Below, in pieces: positions 40,601 through 55,600 of a stretch of 64,000 nucleotides of DNA; within the stretch, counting starts at the first letter, position 1; the number at the start of each line of letters is the position of its first letter. The DNA comes from Callipepla californica brunnescens (Eukaryota; Chordata; Aves; Galliformes; Odontophoridae). The stretch spans positions 36,585,502-36,649,501 of the forward strand of contig JALIRH010000004.1 of assembly GCA_023055505.1 (NCBI GenBank), read 5' to 3'. The notes beneath the pieces are model-generated. The model had not been told where the DNA came from and did not search any database. It was given only the letters and a program-made list of their open reading frames with translations. The position numbers and the translations under genes were made by a program.

Positions 40601-43600
40601 TACCTGCCTTTATAATGTTAATTTTAATCTTAATAGCTTTCTGCATTGACTCCTCCCGAAGTCTGATTAACCAATACCTGATCAGGGATCACATGATGTT
40701 TCATTATAACAGAATTCTTTCAGCCAAAGGTAAATATTTCACATATAAATGATTTCTGCTTCCAGGTTTAGCTCATTTTTCAGAATAGGCTCCTACCAAA
40801 AGGGAATGAATTGTACTGTCGCAAGCCTGATTTTTTTTCCTATTTCTTGCTGAGAGTGATGTTAGTGAGGTGATACAGCTCTTATGCAGTAATTCTTGTG
40901 TATTAGTGGGATTGAAAGTTTTGTATGAGAACCTTTTCTCCAGTGCTACCAAAGTTACTGCTTTATTTAAGGGAACAGGGTGCTGTATTCTCTTCATTCA
41001 GCAATGGTGCTGAAATAAACTAGGATGTTGAGATAAACATATGGAGATAACCTCAAGAGCAAACATTCCAAATGTACTTTAGTTAAACTAAGACCGCTGA
41101 CTTTTTTTTTTCTGAAGAATGATCTTTATCTTTTATTCATGTTACAGTCTGTAGCATTAGCAGGTTTTAAGGATTTTGCACGTTGTGTTGTATTTGCAAA
41201 TGAGAAAGCTGTGTTACTAGCTTCTACCATTGAGCACTAAAAATGTATCTGAATATCTGTACAGATTTTAATTGTAGAAGTAGTTAACATTTGTCAGAAG
41301 GCAAATGTGAAATCTGGAACTTAAGAGCCTGTTGAACTTGTACGTGTTTGTATGTTTTTAATTATCCTGAGGTACTGACCAAATTTTTTCCAGATTTAGA
41401 AATGTGCAGTTATTCCTGTATGAGTTGGCAGAATCCCACTGTCTGAAAACAATCTATTATAGCTGTAATTATTTTTTTTACGTTATGATTTTTAAGGAGC
41501 GTGAATTGCTGTTCAAGTTAATATCATGCACAGGACTACAAGATGTCTGTAGATAGCTGTTAATATTGTTTGCAGTTCACAGCCTATTTTTATTTTTCAT
41601 TGCTTAAACTTGTCATGGGGACTTAAGTCCAAGTGATATTAATGCTAGGGCTTGGCAGAATGTACCGAGTGTTTAAATTAAATGCAGAGAATTTTGCAGT
41701 AATATGAGTTATGCGTTAAAAGGTTTTTGAATACATCCCAAAACATTATGTGCTTTCTTTCAAGCTATTTTCAGAAACAGGGTTTTGGATGTGGTTGTGC
41801 TAGTTTTCTTATTGTTTCTCCATTTCATAACGTGGTTTAAAATGGTGAAAAATATGCTTTACTCTAATTAAATTAGTGTATGTTCTGTTTTATTTTTTTT
41901 TTCTAGCCATGACAAGTACTAATACTGAATCACATATATTTCTTTTCCTATTTTCAGCAGCTGTAGACTGTTCAGTGCCCAGAAGTAGGCTGACCAGCAT
42001 TAAACGTAAGTATCTCTGATAGAGTAATTCTGCAAAAGCTGTTGTAAAATTAACCTAACAATGCAAATTTCAGATGAACAGGAGAATGACCCTTAATGAA
42101 GCATACATCTCTCTGCTTGTTTCTTCAGCTTTTCTTATCCTGCTTTATCTGTTTATAAGATTCTGCATTGAATGCAGTAATAGTGAGACTAGACTATCAG
42201 TGGTTAATTAATTGGACTTGGGATCGTTACTGATTTTACTTAGGATCCTTTTCTGCATGGTCAATAGAGCGGAAGGGGAGAAATTCAGCAATTTCTCTCT
42301 AATTTCTTGTGATATGATGTAAGCTTGAACTTTCATGAAAAGGACATGAAGCACAAGGTTAAGAGAAATTTTAGGCCTATGGGAACTGGGACTAAAAGTT
42401 GCTGTTCCTTTTCAGAGAAAGTCTGGTCAATCACAAATGCAGTCTGGATGCAGTTACTTTTCATGAGAGTTGTCTCAATACTGATGAAATGTGTCAGTAC
42501 TGTAGCCTTTCTTTACACTTTTAGTTGATGAGCAATACTTTCAAGTCACTGACTTATGGAATGCTAAATGACTTATCAAAGGAGGGTGAATAGCAGCTGT
42601 TGGTTAAAGTAACAAAGATATATTTCTGTTATCTGACGTCTTTTTTCCTAATCCAATTAGAGAAAGTTCTTTTTCTCCAATTCAGTATTCAGTTACAGCT
42701 GCTAAGATATTGGAAAAACTTAAAGAATTTATTCAGGATAGAAAGATAAATTGCTTCCTTATAGCATGCTTTGTTAGTCTCAAATCCAGACAAGCCATAG
42801 TGACAGTGCCTTGCTAAATGATTAGAGTAACCAGAAGGTACGTACAAAATCATTCATCCTTTTGGCAAAAATACATTAGCATTTTGTTAGATCTTTTCCA
42901 TTACTTCTGCTTAAGGAGTCGAGAGCAAATAAGTCAACAAGCTGCTTTCAAGAGGTGTAGCACAATTAGGAACAGTGTTATAGAGCTATCTATAGTTTAC
43001 AGATTGAGGTAGGAATTTCAGATCATCTCTTCTGGAGACTCGTCTGAAAAAAAAAACCCTCCTTCCCAAACTCACTATAGCAAAATTTGTTTTGAAACAG
43101 GCAAGAGAAAACAAGGCTGGTGTAAGAAGAAAATTTGCACGTACATGTTTGTCCTAAAGTTTTTCTTACTGCAATTGCTAGAGTGTTTTCCAGATTCCCT
43201 AATTAACTATTGTTCTTCTATACCTTTTCAGTTGTTGGGTTTTTCTAAACACTGGCAAATGCCTGGTCATTTTGGTGTGTTATTTTTACAGATATAAGCT
43301 CTCAGCTCAAGAGCATTTTGTGTTTCACACCAGCATGAGTTTCCCAGAATGAGTTCGTTTTGGGAGATAACTCCACAGGTTTAAACTTAACAGATAATTG
43401 TCACAACAGTAGCAGCTGTGCTCTGTAGTGAAGAAATTTCCATTTTAGGTAGTAAGTTTCTCTTTCAGTTCATCTTACTTAGACTAAAGTCTGACTATGT
43501 AACTCTGTCCTAATGACAGACAGAATATTAATCTCTTGTACAGGGTATGATGGAAACATTTCACCTTTGTTGCTGCTTTTTAGTTTATCCATCTGTTCAA

Positions 43601-46600
43601 TAGGTGCGTTAAATCTCACTAACTTGCTCTTTCACCTATTTTCAAACTGCGCTGGAAAAAGCTGCTGGTGTTTTTTACCTTAGTAGAACATGATTACAAC
43701 CAAGACAGCTCTAGGCTTTTTTCTTACCTGCTTTCTTAATATGTTTTGTCATCTGAGATCACTTTTTATAAGGAGAGAAGGAATTACTGCAGAGGTACAG
43801 TCTGCGGGGCACATCTAATTTCAGTTTCTTGATTAGTGGTCTCATAGCCTTCCAGGTGGTTAAGGTACTCAGACCTCCCTTGGCTGGTATCTGCACTGTT
43901 CTGAGAAACTCCTGGTGTTTAGAACAAAATTGAAAACTATTTAAATTAATTTTATACCTAAAATTAGAGTGCTCATGGTTTGTTATTTTTCCTACTGTCA
44001 TAAGTATTGTTCATGAAGAACTGTAGATTTCAGTGCTATAATAATAATAATGCAGACATGTATTACATGTCCAGATATTAAGCCCAGTGCTAGGTATCAT
44101 TTGTTGTTTCTCTGGTAATCCACCAGAAATAATTTTTATCCCCTTTATAAAAGGGGGATATTATAAACCAGACTGTAGAGAGTACAGTTCGGGTAGTAAA
44201 ACTATTGAAAATCTGCTCAAGAATGAAGTAGACAACAGGATTTGGAGAATATTTTCTAAACAATGCATTTTTCCTTACTAGAGAAGGGACCTACCAGCCT
44301 CAGATGCAAAATCAGTGTGATTGACTATCAGCCATACTGATACGTAGTGTCACTTGGATCAAGGAGTTTACAGTTCTGTTCTCCACATTGTTCTGTGCCT
44401 ATCGTTGTCTCATGTGAAGCATATTACTACTTTTCTCTTTCAAAAAATTTGGGGAGGTGGGATAAATTTTCAGTTTGAAACACTCAGGTTTATTAATAGC
44501 ATAGAGCTGCAAAACAGAATTCCTAAAGATAGTGTTCAAAAAAAAAAAAAAAAAAAAAAAAAAAGCTCCTAAAAATATGCATCATGTATAGCTAAAATAG
44601 CAGGTGAGTATTTCCCTTTGGGGTTGTTGCCATGAATCAGTCATTAGCATTTAAGAATTAAACATGATACTGTAGCTGGCATGTTCCCTGGACAACTAAA
44701 TGTGTTCTGTCCTTAAAGTGGCTTTAGTTTCCACTGTTCTTTTCCTGGTATCTTAGCTGGCATCAAAATAGGCAAGCTGCCATGCCACTGAGCTTGCAGT
44801 GAACATGTTCCTGTGTATTAGATCAGCCTTATTGACTTAAAATAGTTGTTAAAATGTGAAACTTACTGAAATGTGAAACTTCTATGTTCAGAATTAGTCC
44901 AGGCATGTTGATTGATACCGGTGGCCATTAGAAGTCTGTGGTTGTGGAATTTGTGCCAGAAAACTTGATATAAGCTATGCCAAGTAAGACAGCTGCTGCT
45001 ACACATGCCTGGTTCCTAACAGTCCTAACTTTTCAACCCATATGTTGAGAGGTTTTTCCACAAGTATATTGATAGCATAGCCTGAACCCGGTGATTAGTG
45101 TGCTTGGGAATGCAGGTCTCTTTGATACTGAAAAAGAAAAGAAGGAAAAGTATTCCACGGAGATCCCACCCAAGATCTATTTTAACATTGATGGAACTTG
45201 AATATTTGTGGGGAGCAAGAAAACAGTTCAGTCTGATCAATAATGTGTTTTATTTTTTTTAAATGTAGAAAGACCAAGAAATGTGTATTATTCTTTAATT
45301 CCATATTATTTCAATTTTTCATATGAGCACTTACATACTTCGCAGTATCTTTGTCTACCCTTTATGCCATGGAAGGCTAAGTATCCTGTTTTACAGGAAG
45401 CTTTCACAAAATGTCTCATTTTTGATTCTTAACTTTGCTGTTTTCTCCTTACATAAAAATTTTCTGGAAATGTAAGGTAAAAACAAATAAGTCATTGAAA
45501 ATGAAGCACTCAAATAGCTCTAATATTTATCGGAGTTCAGACGTGCTTTTAGAAAGGAACTCCAGCATACTTTTCAAGTCTGAAATTTTGGAGAGCAGGG
45601 AAATGCACAGTGTAAAAGTCTTTATCAACCAATACTTGTAGCTTTAGTAGTTTGAATTTATTTTTACAAGTTAGTTACTTAGTTTCTTCTACTGAAAGAT
45701 TTTTTTTTTCAGAGGGATAATTCATTTTAAAATGTATATTCAATACATCAAAAAGTGTCATTTTGAAACCACAAACTATGAGAAAAATGCAGTAGATGGT
45801 CTAGTCTGACTTAACGAGTCAAGCAGACTAAAAATGTAATCCAGTTTTGCTAATACTGAGCTCAGCAGCCATACTGAATAGAGTAAATAAAGTGCATGAA
45901 CAAGAAAGGCTTGCTGTCTTGACCTGTAAATAGAGGAAAACATGTTTTTCTTTTGTTGTTGTATCAGCAGTTAATCATTGTTATCATTGAAAACATGTCC
46001 CTGGTTTTAATAGAATTTACCCAGCTTTAACATCTGTCCATTGTTAGAGTGTCAGAGGGCAGTGGAGGGATTGTTGTTACACCTTTTTCTGCTATTAATC
46101 AGGAACACAAAGTAACTGTAGATTACCAGAGAGAATTAGAATAAAATTGTTTTTCACTTCTGCAAAGCATTAGCTCCTTGTGGACTGTGCTAGTGATATT
46201 CTGAGATAAAATGCACTAAGCCCACCTACAAGCCAGTTGGAACTTCCTCTAGAATACATGACCTGACTTCGGAGCAGGCTCAGAAGTCCCTTAAGATTGG
46301 GATCAGCAGTTTCACACTTTCATTGTGCCCAGGCTGCTGTACTCTTCATCCCACCAGTATCTATGGATGCTGTATGAAGATCGGAGCTGGATGGATTTGG
46401 GATAACACTGTGCTTCTTGCCTCTCTGAAATTCTTGTGATGTATTCGAGTCTCACTGTTAGGCCTTACTTGGAAGCTTTAACAGTGGCCAAATTCTGCCA
46501 TTAGTAGCTTTGCCGAGCAGTATCGTGTTTCTTAAGTAGATCACCTGATACAAATACTATTTTTCTGAGTTCAGACAATGAAAATCCTTTATCATCTTTC

Positions 46601-49600
46601 CTCATTGCGATTCCTCCTTTATTTGACAAAACGTTACTGATAACGGATATGTAGAAGGACTGCAGAATCAGAGTTGTGAAAATGAAAATTTGTGTTTATA
46701 AATTTAGAAATTTATCATTGTGAACCTCCTACTAATGGCAGAACTCAATTTGAATTTGACGTGAACTCACCCCAGTTGCATGAATTCTGATGTGCTGGGT
46801 ATTTCTGCTGTTAGGAAGGTAACAGTAAAAATACTTATGGAAGGAGGAACTTGCTTGTAGCAGTAATGCTACCTGACAGTACACTGAATATTTTAATTAA
46901 GGTCACTGGAAGCTCAGCAAAAATGAGGTTGATGTTTGCACTGTTTATCTAGGAGAATTTATAAGGGGGAAAAATAAGCAGAAGTTTGTTAGTGTAAAAA
47001 CGGGTAATAAAAAGACACTGGAGGAGTTCTCTGTGCTGGACAGTTCTTTTGAGATACCTTGTTCAATGAGCTGCAGTCAATTTAAAGCTAACATAATATT
47101 TCATTGTCTGCCCTGGCTTATTTACATCAATAATGAAATGACTTGAAGGGTAAATCTGCAAAGTGTACTGTCGTGTGATATATGATAAATTTAGAGATCA
47201 GAAATTCAGGGCAAAGGACAACCTCTTGCATTCCAAATCACACTATCCTTTTAAGCACAGAGCTTTCAAGCTGCTTAGGAATGTGATAGGTATGATTTTT
47301 TTTTTCCTTCCCCATTAGTGACATTCATTTTATAATTCTGTGCATGTGTCTAGAAATGGTGCTGCAGCCTGGTTTTAAGGAAGGGTCACTTCTGCAGAGA
47401 GAGTATTCTCACAGAGAAATATAACAATCTGATCTCCGTTTGAAAAGGATATTTGCTTCAGCAGGAGTGTTAGTTCTGTGAGAGTCTGATCAGAGTATTA
47501 CAGTTCTCTCTATAGAGAATGCTACAGTTTAACCTCTAAAATTTATAGTGTCTCTTAAGCCTATTCTTGCTGCTACCAGAGCCAAGATAACAGATTCATG
47601 GAGTGGGTAGAAGAAGTCATGGAATTTATTTAGTTTTGCAGACTGACTATCAGACGTACAAAATTTACTACTTTGTTTATCATCTAATACACAGTCTCTT
47701 TATTATGCTGTAAATCGTTGTCGTGGTTTTAAGCGCAGTACTTAATGAGGTGCGTTAATCTTCTATAAGTAAGTCTTCTATAAGGCTTAAAAAGAAATTT
47801 GTGTTATTTGGGTCTATAGACTGCATTTTTAATTCCTGAATATTTAGTGTACCCTTTTTATAGAGATGAAAAACTTGCTTTTCTTTTATTTCCCTTGTCA
47901 TGAGATGCTCACTGTCTTGAGCTTTTCAAATATGATACATTTCTGATGAGTTATTTGCAGTGAAACTGTAAGTTCCTATTAACAAGCTCAGTTCATATTT
48001 ACTTTCTGCTAGTCTGTGACAGTATTCTAAAGGCATCCTGTGAAATTTAGATTACTAACTTCAGTGAAAACTGAAGAAGCTATGTCTGTAATTGATTTGA
48101 AGCAAAAGCCATCTAGAACAGTGTAGAGCCTTTCCAGTTTTTAACAAATACACGTCCCTTTCAAAAGCAAGCAATATATGCACGGATGCAGGACAAGTCA
48201 TTGTGTATGATGGCAGTCTGGAGTAACTTCAGCCTCTGTTAGTTGTACTGTTATTTGTAATTAGTTTCTCAAATACTCATGTGTTTTGTAAGATACCATT
48301 TTTTGTTTGTCTGAAGTCAAACAGAAAGTCAGGATTCTGCAGTACCTGCTTGGAGAAACAGTGTGTAATGTAAGGGTAGGCTGACAGCATGCATTTTTTT
48401 TCTACACCCTTATTAGTGTGGCATGCTGACTGCCTCAGCCATGTCCTAACTTACATCTAGTTGTCTGTTTATGCCTGCATTAGTTCTATTCAGGAGGGAT
48501 TTCTTTACCTCTGAATTTGCTGGTTTTACAATTCCTAGCTTTTACAGCAGATCTAGCCTGAGATCTCCCTAATTTGGCAACGAGATAGTGGGTACTCTGC
48601 TAGGAATTTCTTCCATTCTGTTCTGCATGTGTCTGCTCTGGCTTGTAGTATGCATGAATGACTTTATAGCTTTTGGAACACACTTGATGGATTAGCTGAG
48701 ATAAGCTCATTGGTGTGAGGCAAAGGCTTTACATTTCCCATCTAGGTGACAGTAGTCCCAGTGGGTCATTCTGACAACCAAAGATAGCCTTAGCATCCTG
48801 GCATGCTTACTGTTCTTTCTTTCTGAACTCTCAACTTGGGCACAAGCCACAGTTTGGCTGAGAGAAGTCATAGCACACAGTCCTGAAGGAGACCCATAGA
48901 AGTACGCTTCTATAGCTCTGAACTCTAGTTTTAAAGACCAAGTCTGCCTGTGTGTGTTAAATCTCAAACCTTATTCTGTAAAAAGCAGAAAAGAGACAAC
49001 AGGATATCTCAGTTTTTTGTTAATATTCACACCTCGTCATGCTTTGCAGAGAAACTCCCAGTAAGCCAGAGCGTGCAGGCCAAACACGCAGTAAGAGGTT
49101 GAAGCATGTGTTTTCTTAGACAAGCCTGCTGAGTGTAAAGAAATTTCTCATTCAGCCATCTCCTCATACTTACAGAATGAGACACCTGTAATTCTGATTT
49201 GCATTCTTGCTTTGTAGAGTTCTATCACTCATTCATTCATTGTTTCCTAAGATACTTAATACTCATGCACTATTTTATCTGAGAAGTAGGCAAGAGTGCA
49301 GTTTATACAGCTTTCATTTGTGTGCACATATGACACGCTCTGGTAGACAAGCATAATTATGTAAACAAATTAAACTTTTGACAGGTAGGTAATTTTTTGA
49401 GTGTCCTTCTGTAGCTTTTAAGGCAAATAGAATTAGAAATAATAATAATTTAGAATAACCACATAATAACAATTTAGTTTAGGAAGACAAATAATGAGTT
49501 TTGATTATGTAATGGCTCATTCAGTTATAAGTGATATTTTAAATTCAGACTTGTATAACTTAGCATATCTTAACTTCAGCTAATGACTTTCCAGTAATAA

Positions 49601-52600
49601 AAGCAACTTAATATTGTAAGTACTCTAATGGAATATACCAAACAAATCATCAGCTGTAGAAGAAATTACTTAGTGTTTTACATGTGAATTGTAAGAACTG
49701 AAAGAGAAAAGCATTTCCCTCAAGAGTGAGCGCAGGGGTTTTATATCTGAAAGAATCACTCGTAGCTTAAGAGGGGATTAAATTGTTTAATAAAAATAAA
49801 ATACACACTTAACTGAGTCCTAGGGACTCAGTCTCTCACATTAATGTACATAGACGCATGTATTTTAAAAGATGATTAAATGTCCCCAGATTGCTGTAGT
49901 TCTCAGCTGTCTAGTAGAATGTACCTCATCAATCCACAGAGTTATTTGCATTTCCATGCAGTAAGTATAATCTGTGTGAAGGTTGGGGTTTATCAGGGTA
50001 TGATATAAATGCATTTTGAAACTGAAGAAGAAATATGCAAAGGCCCTTCCATGTGTCTGTCTTAGACAAACCATTCATATAATGAAAAAAGACAGAAATC
50101 TCTTAGATGGAGTCCAGTGGAGAGCTACAAAGATGATAAAGGGCCTGGAGTGTCTCTGGTATGAGGAAGGGCTGAGAACCTGGGCCTGTTCAGCCTTCAC
50201 TGTTTGTATTGCTGATGTGAAATACTGTTTTGCAGAGATTATTTTTACATAGGTTGAGCATGGATTTTGAATATTGCAAATTTGCTTACCAGTAAATGTT
50301 GTTCCTTGCTGAGATACTGGATGTGAGTACAGTTAGAGGAGATATATCTGTGGAAGTTTAAGAGCAAACTTGTAAGTTTTCAAGCAGGATGTTCTGATAG
50401 CATAACTGATCTTGGAATTAGTGCAGTCTTACGTTACATGTGGGATCTGAGAATATGCAAAGGAAGCTAAGGTACAGCTTCATCTACTAGCATATTCTAA
50501 TATTAATTTTCTTCTAAAAATAGAGCGAGCTTCCATTTCACTCAGCAATTATGAAAAACTGTCTTTGTGGTCGTGCTTTGAGCATCTGGGAAACCCCTTT
50601 GACATTTTCAAATCACTTAGGACAAAATGAGAGTAAGATTTCAGACTGGATCTGACCAACTTTGTCTCTTTCCTAAGTTGCTGACCAGCAGAGAAGAGAG
50701 AAACTGAAAAAGAAGATAGCCAGGTGTGAAAAAGAAATGAGCGTGAGCAAAAGTGCCTCACGATCCAGCTCAAGAGAGAGTGGAAGGCTGCTGTCAACCT
50801 CTTTTGGAAAGGTAGATATTTCAATTTTGTTTAGCAGATGCCATAATTGACTTTTCTCCCCTATTAACAGCTGATCACCAATGCAGCAGTAGTTCTAAAG
50901 GAAGGTCTAGCTTATTTCTAACAACAGAAAATAAGACGACAGTCTTCCTGGTATGTGCCCAACCCTGTCTCAGCCTTCTGACAGAGGTGGCAGGTATTTG
51001 GAAAAGCATGCCTGTGATAAATCCAAAATGCAGTTACCCTTGAATGCTCTCTGTTTCATCTCAGGTCAAATCCTCAGCCCTCTCTCTGTCACTGAAATTG
51101 AAAATAGTATTTAAGGCATCCAAACGAGTAAAGATGAGTACTTTTCTGTCTCTATATACAGGTTCAATTATTTTGACTGGCATTTCACCCAGAAATGTAT
51201 TCCCAAATAATAAGTAAGTAGCCTAATAAACTATACAGTCTTATTCATTAATGTACAGGAGCAATTTGAAACAAAAAAAAAATCAAAAACTTTGTTGATT
51301 TTGATGCCAAATGCTTCATGTATTGTTTTAAGCATATGTAGAGTACATTACTAAGTACCGTCAATAGATTTTTCTGTGTAACTTATTTGTTTGTTTCTGG
51401 CAGTGGGAAATCTGAGTATGACCTTACTGTAGTGAGACATAATCCTATGAAATTCAGTACGTGTCTCTTAGTTATGGATGAAATCACAGGCATGTGTACA
51501 AAAAGGGAGAAAGTGTCATATTTAAAATCCAAGTGTTATCTTCTGTTGGCAATATTTCTGTCCTTCTGTGCTATTTGCTGCATACTGTATGGTAGATAAA
51601 TTCCTTTAATTATTTCAATGCAAAAACGAGTAAAGGGGGCAGAGAATCTCTAATTCCTATGTAAATTCTCATTTCTAATGAAAGGATGTAAGTGTGGTCT
51701 TTAATACATCATTATGAGATTGTCATCCTGCCTTTGCTTTAATCACTTTCAAAACAAAGTCTTCCTATAATAATTTCCCATTTTTACTTATTAATTGCAG
51801 TTGCTTTCCCATCAAAAGTTGTCCTGAAAGTGTAGTTTTTATCATGCCAAGAGTAACTGCAGTTTTCCTTGTTTGCTAGCCTCAGGGTGTAAAATCAACA
51901 AAAAAAAATGAGTCTGAACTTGAAAATATTAATTAGAATATCAATAGAAAGATATATTTTATGAGTGATTTATTTGTGGGTTTGCCAAATCAGTGTTTAA
52001 CAATGCATAAAATATAAGATTTTTGATATAATGGATTTGGGCATTTTTTTCTTTTTGGGGGGTTTGTTTGTTTTTTGCTCCTGTAGGGTTTTTGAGAAGT
52101 AAAAAGCTATAAGAGAGTCTTCTGGTGGAAGGGTATAAGCAGAGGAAGGAATTGGATTGTCATATTTTTCTACTAAAAATGAAGTCATATTTACTTTACT
52201 TAATTTGACAAAATTTGCACTGGTTTCCTATGCTTGTTAATGCACCAAGGAAGGATTCTTCTCCTTTAAGGATTGGATGTCTTCTAGTGCATTGTTAGGA
52301 TAACTTAACCATTCTAATTGTTTTTCTCCAGCTATCAGAATATATAAACAGGTGACACTTAGGCATCCTGAGAATTTGTTTTCTATTAAAGCTTATGATA
52401 ATGTAGAGAGTTTTTGCCATGCACATATTAATCATATTACTACAATGTCTGTTGCCACTAGGAAGGAGGTAATTATACATCATTCATTTGTGGAGCCTCA
52501 TCAAAAACTGTGTTGTTGAATTAGGCTATTCCTGATTTGGGATGAGATTCAGAAAAAAATTGCCTCCAACTACCTCCAAGATTCACTGTTTCGGTGGCAA

Positions 52601-55600
52601 AATGTAGAAGCTCCTTGTAATGTAGCTGGTGGAAAAGCAGTAAGAGACAAGTAGAACACACCTGGATTTGCCAACGCTATATTTAAATGTAAGAATACAA
52701 AAGTTAGAGATGTGACTTTCAGAATGCATAATTTCCTGATGTGACTCTTCTATATTAAGGGTAACATATTTGCAGTAAAACCTACAGCTCTGACCAGGTC
52801 AGTGCCTGAATAAATTCCAGGCTAAATATGTCCTAGTCAGTTTTGATTTACATGCTTGACTTTTATTTTCATTACCAGTCACTTTTTATGCTTTCTGCTA
52901 AGTATGCTGCCTTTATTTTATCACTCTTCATTTTTTCCATAGCTGCATTCATTATTATTTAATGTTATACTGGAGCAGAGAAATTGTTTTCAACTGAGCA
53001 TATTCTTTGTTCTTGTTAAAAACAGAAAGAACTAAAAATTATTCCTCTAAAGCATACAGAAAGTTATGAATTTATTATAACCTTTGTTGATAGAGTTAGT
53101 GTATTGTATTATACACTGAACTGAGTATGAAACTGAGAATCTATAATGTGCCTTGAACTTGGCTAGTCTTCATTTTCACTGTTTTATGAAAGGGTTTGAG
53201 TGCGGAAGAACAATACATTATTTGTTTAATAACTAGTTACAAATGTAAAGTTACTGGAATGTGAGAATCCAGTGACATGGAATTAACTGAGGAAGTAATT
53301 TCTGTTGCGGTGACCTAAGTTTCATTACTGAGTTTTATTAAAATCGTAGATTATCTTTAAAGGAGAGTATTTAGATCACAAAGATGTAAGCATTCCACAC
53401 TGATGTGTGGGTTAAGATGTGGCACAGTTATGCTGCATCATGCAGTTCTGTGCTTTCAGTGAACACCTAAGTGTGAGAAGCTAAGGAGCCAACTGATTTT
53501 CAAATTGCTCAATGGAGCAGCCTTCTGCTGATATCACTAGCAACTAAGATGCATCAAAGACAGTCATTTCTCTCAGTCAGAGGGGCAAGGAAAGCATAAG
53601 ATGTACAGGGGACTGCTTTACTTCTCTGTTCTCTTTCCATGCTATGTAATGATGATAATTGACACCATGTGTGAAAGTGTATCAATACAGTATGAAAAGC
53701 TACAGATATGGATGCTGAAAGAGCAGGTAACTTCGTGTGTCTTTGCAAGTAGGTAATTTCAAGCGAGTATTCAGAGTCTCCAAAGCTTGAGGATGAATAA
53801 GCAGCACACCTGTGGTATCTATCGCCAAATTAAGTACTCAGTCTTAAATTAATTACCTGAAGTTATTTTCTTGCAACAAAGCAGGCTTTTTGATGTGGTC
53901 TGGGAGGTGTCCTGTATGCATAAATGCCACTGACCATGTAGTCGTTCTAAGTGTCCTATTCATATCCTTAGATCTGTCACTATTGTTTATCTGTACAAAA
54001 CTGATCTGGGTTTCTTCAGCATTCATCTGACTGAAATTCAGTAACTGAAACTGAAGCTCAATGTGACTTAATTATGAAGCAAGAAAACCTGAATTGAGTG
54101 GCCCATGAGTAAAAACTCTGATTTGAGCAAGACTTGCTATTTCAAATCCAATGTTTAGATAATCCTATTAATAGGCATTTCTGATGGCTAAATACTTTTT
54201 TAAAAGAAGTTACTCTGCACCAGAAGTTAATTGGAGGGATTTTAACCATTTTAAATGGGGTTGTAATTGCCTTTGGCATGCAAAGGACTCCTCCAAATTT
54301 CAGGACTGCTTTCAGTCTGATTTTTTGAGACGTTTTGATGTCTTAAGAATGACAGTTGGGACCCTTCATATGCTTGTGCATATGAAAAATAGATAAGGAA
54401 AAATCATTAACGGTTTATAATGTCTGTTAATTTTTTATGCAGCATAGATGCACAGCTATGAGAGTTACCTACTCAAATGCTTTGCGTTGAAAGATTTATT
54501 ACACTGTTATGATGAGTCTGAAGAGACGTATCATGCTTGAATTAGTTATCGTCAGAATGATGTATGTGAACAAATAAAAGAGAACAGAAGAACCTTCTGA
54601 ACATCATAAGATGTTTTAATCAGGAATATTCTGTGCGTTCTATATTCTGCATCCTATGTTCTGCACTGTTCCTTCTCTGGCTTCACAACTACAATCACCT
54701 CCTGTATTGGTTGTTTAAATTAATGTGTTCCCATATGCACATTCAGTAATTTCCCTTCTTAATGACACCATGCTTCCTGATGAAAGCAGTGATGTATCAC
54801 ATTACACAACTCCATGTGTTCATGCGCATATAGAAAATGGAACAGGAATGTAGTTTAGAATGAGAAAAACGGTTGTTATTGATGTCAGTATATGCAAACT
54901 GATTATATTCATTCAGATCTTATTTGTTCTCAGGTTTGTAGGAGTTCTCTCTCTTATGTTTCACAATCTTTTAAGTAAATATCAAAGTGTATAAGGAAAG
55001 GAACAGGTGGCATACAGGGGGGTTGTGAGAATAGCAAACGTAAAGAAGGTTAAGAAGGTAGTCACTTAATGAATGAGACAATTTATTCTGTGTGAGCAGC
55101 AGGAAGCAGGAATTCAGTTGACTTACAGCAATGCCAGTGGCTTACAAATTGAGCTGTGTCAAGTTAAAAGAATCAGATGTTCATTTATTACCAAACTGCA
55201 GTTTCTGTATCTTGACAATACAGTTGATAAAGTATCTCTATGAGCTATGATGGTAGATTAACATACTTACTTACAATTGACTTTTCTAAAACATCAGTGA
55301 CAATTTACAGACGAGCAGCATTATCCTGCATTCCTTCAAATCTTTTTGAAGTTGGCAATGTAGTTCCATGTTCCTGATAACTGTCTCTGTATATCCAGAG
55401 GCTGTGCTCCATGCCTGCTTCAGCAATAAAGGTTTAGCCCAGGATGGAAGGTTCAAAATACATGATCTTTCTCAGTACTTGAATGAATATAGCTCAAGAT
55501 TGATACAAATACAGGTAGGGCTTGTGGATCTATTAGCTAGTCACTACCTTGGCTACCTGCTGTGTTCTGCTTATGACTTGTTTTAGGAGAGGAAAATAAT

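Larger units (their letters stand above)
42006..50677 (+). other. SPATA7: SPATA7 intron 4
   Basis: An 8.7 kb intron with no coding exon recognised. It contains an A run at 44,538-44,564 and an internal CR1 fragment near 50,098-50,200, about 480 bp before exon 5. Confidence 0.8.
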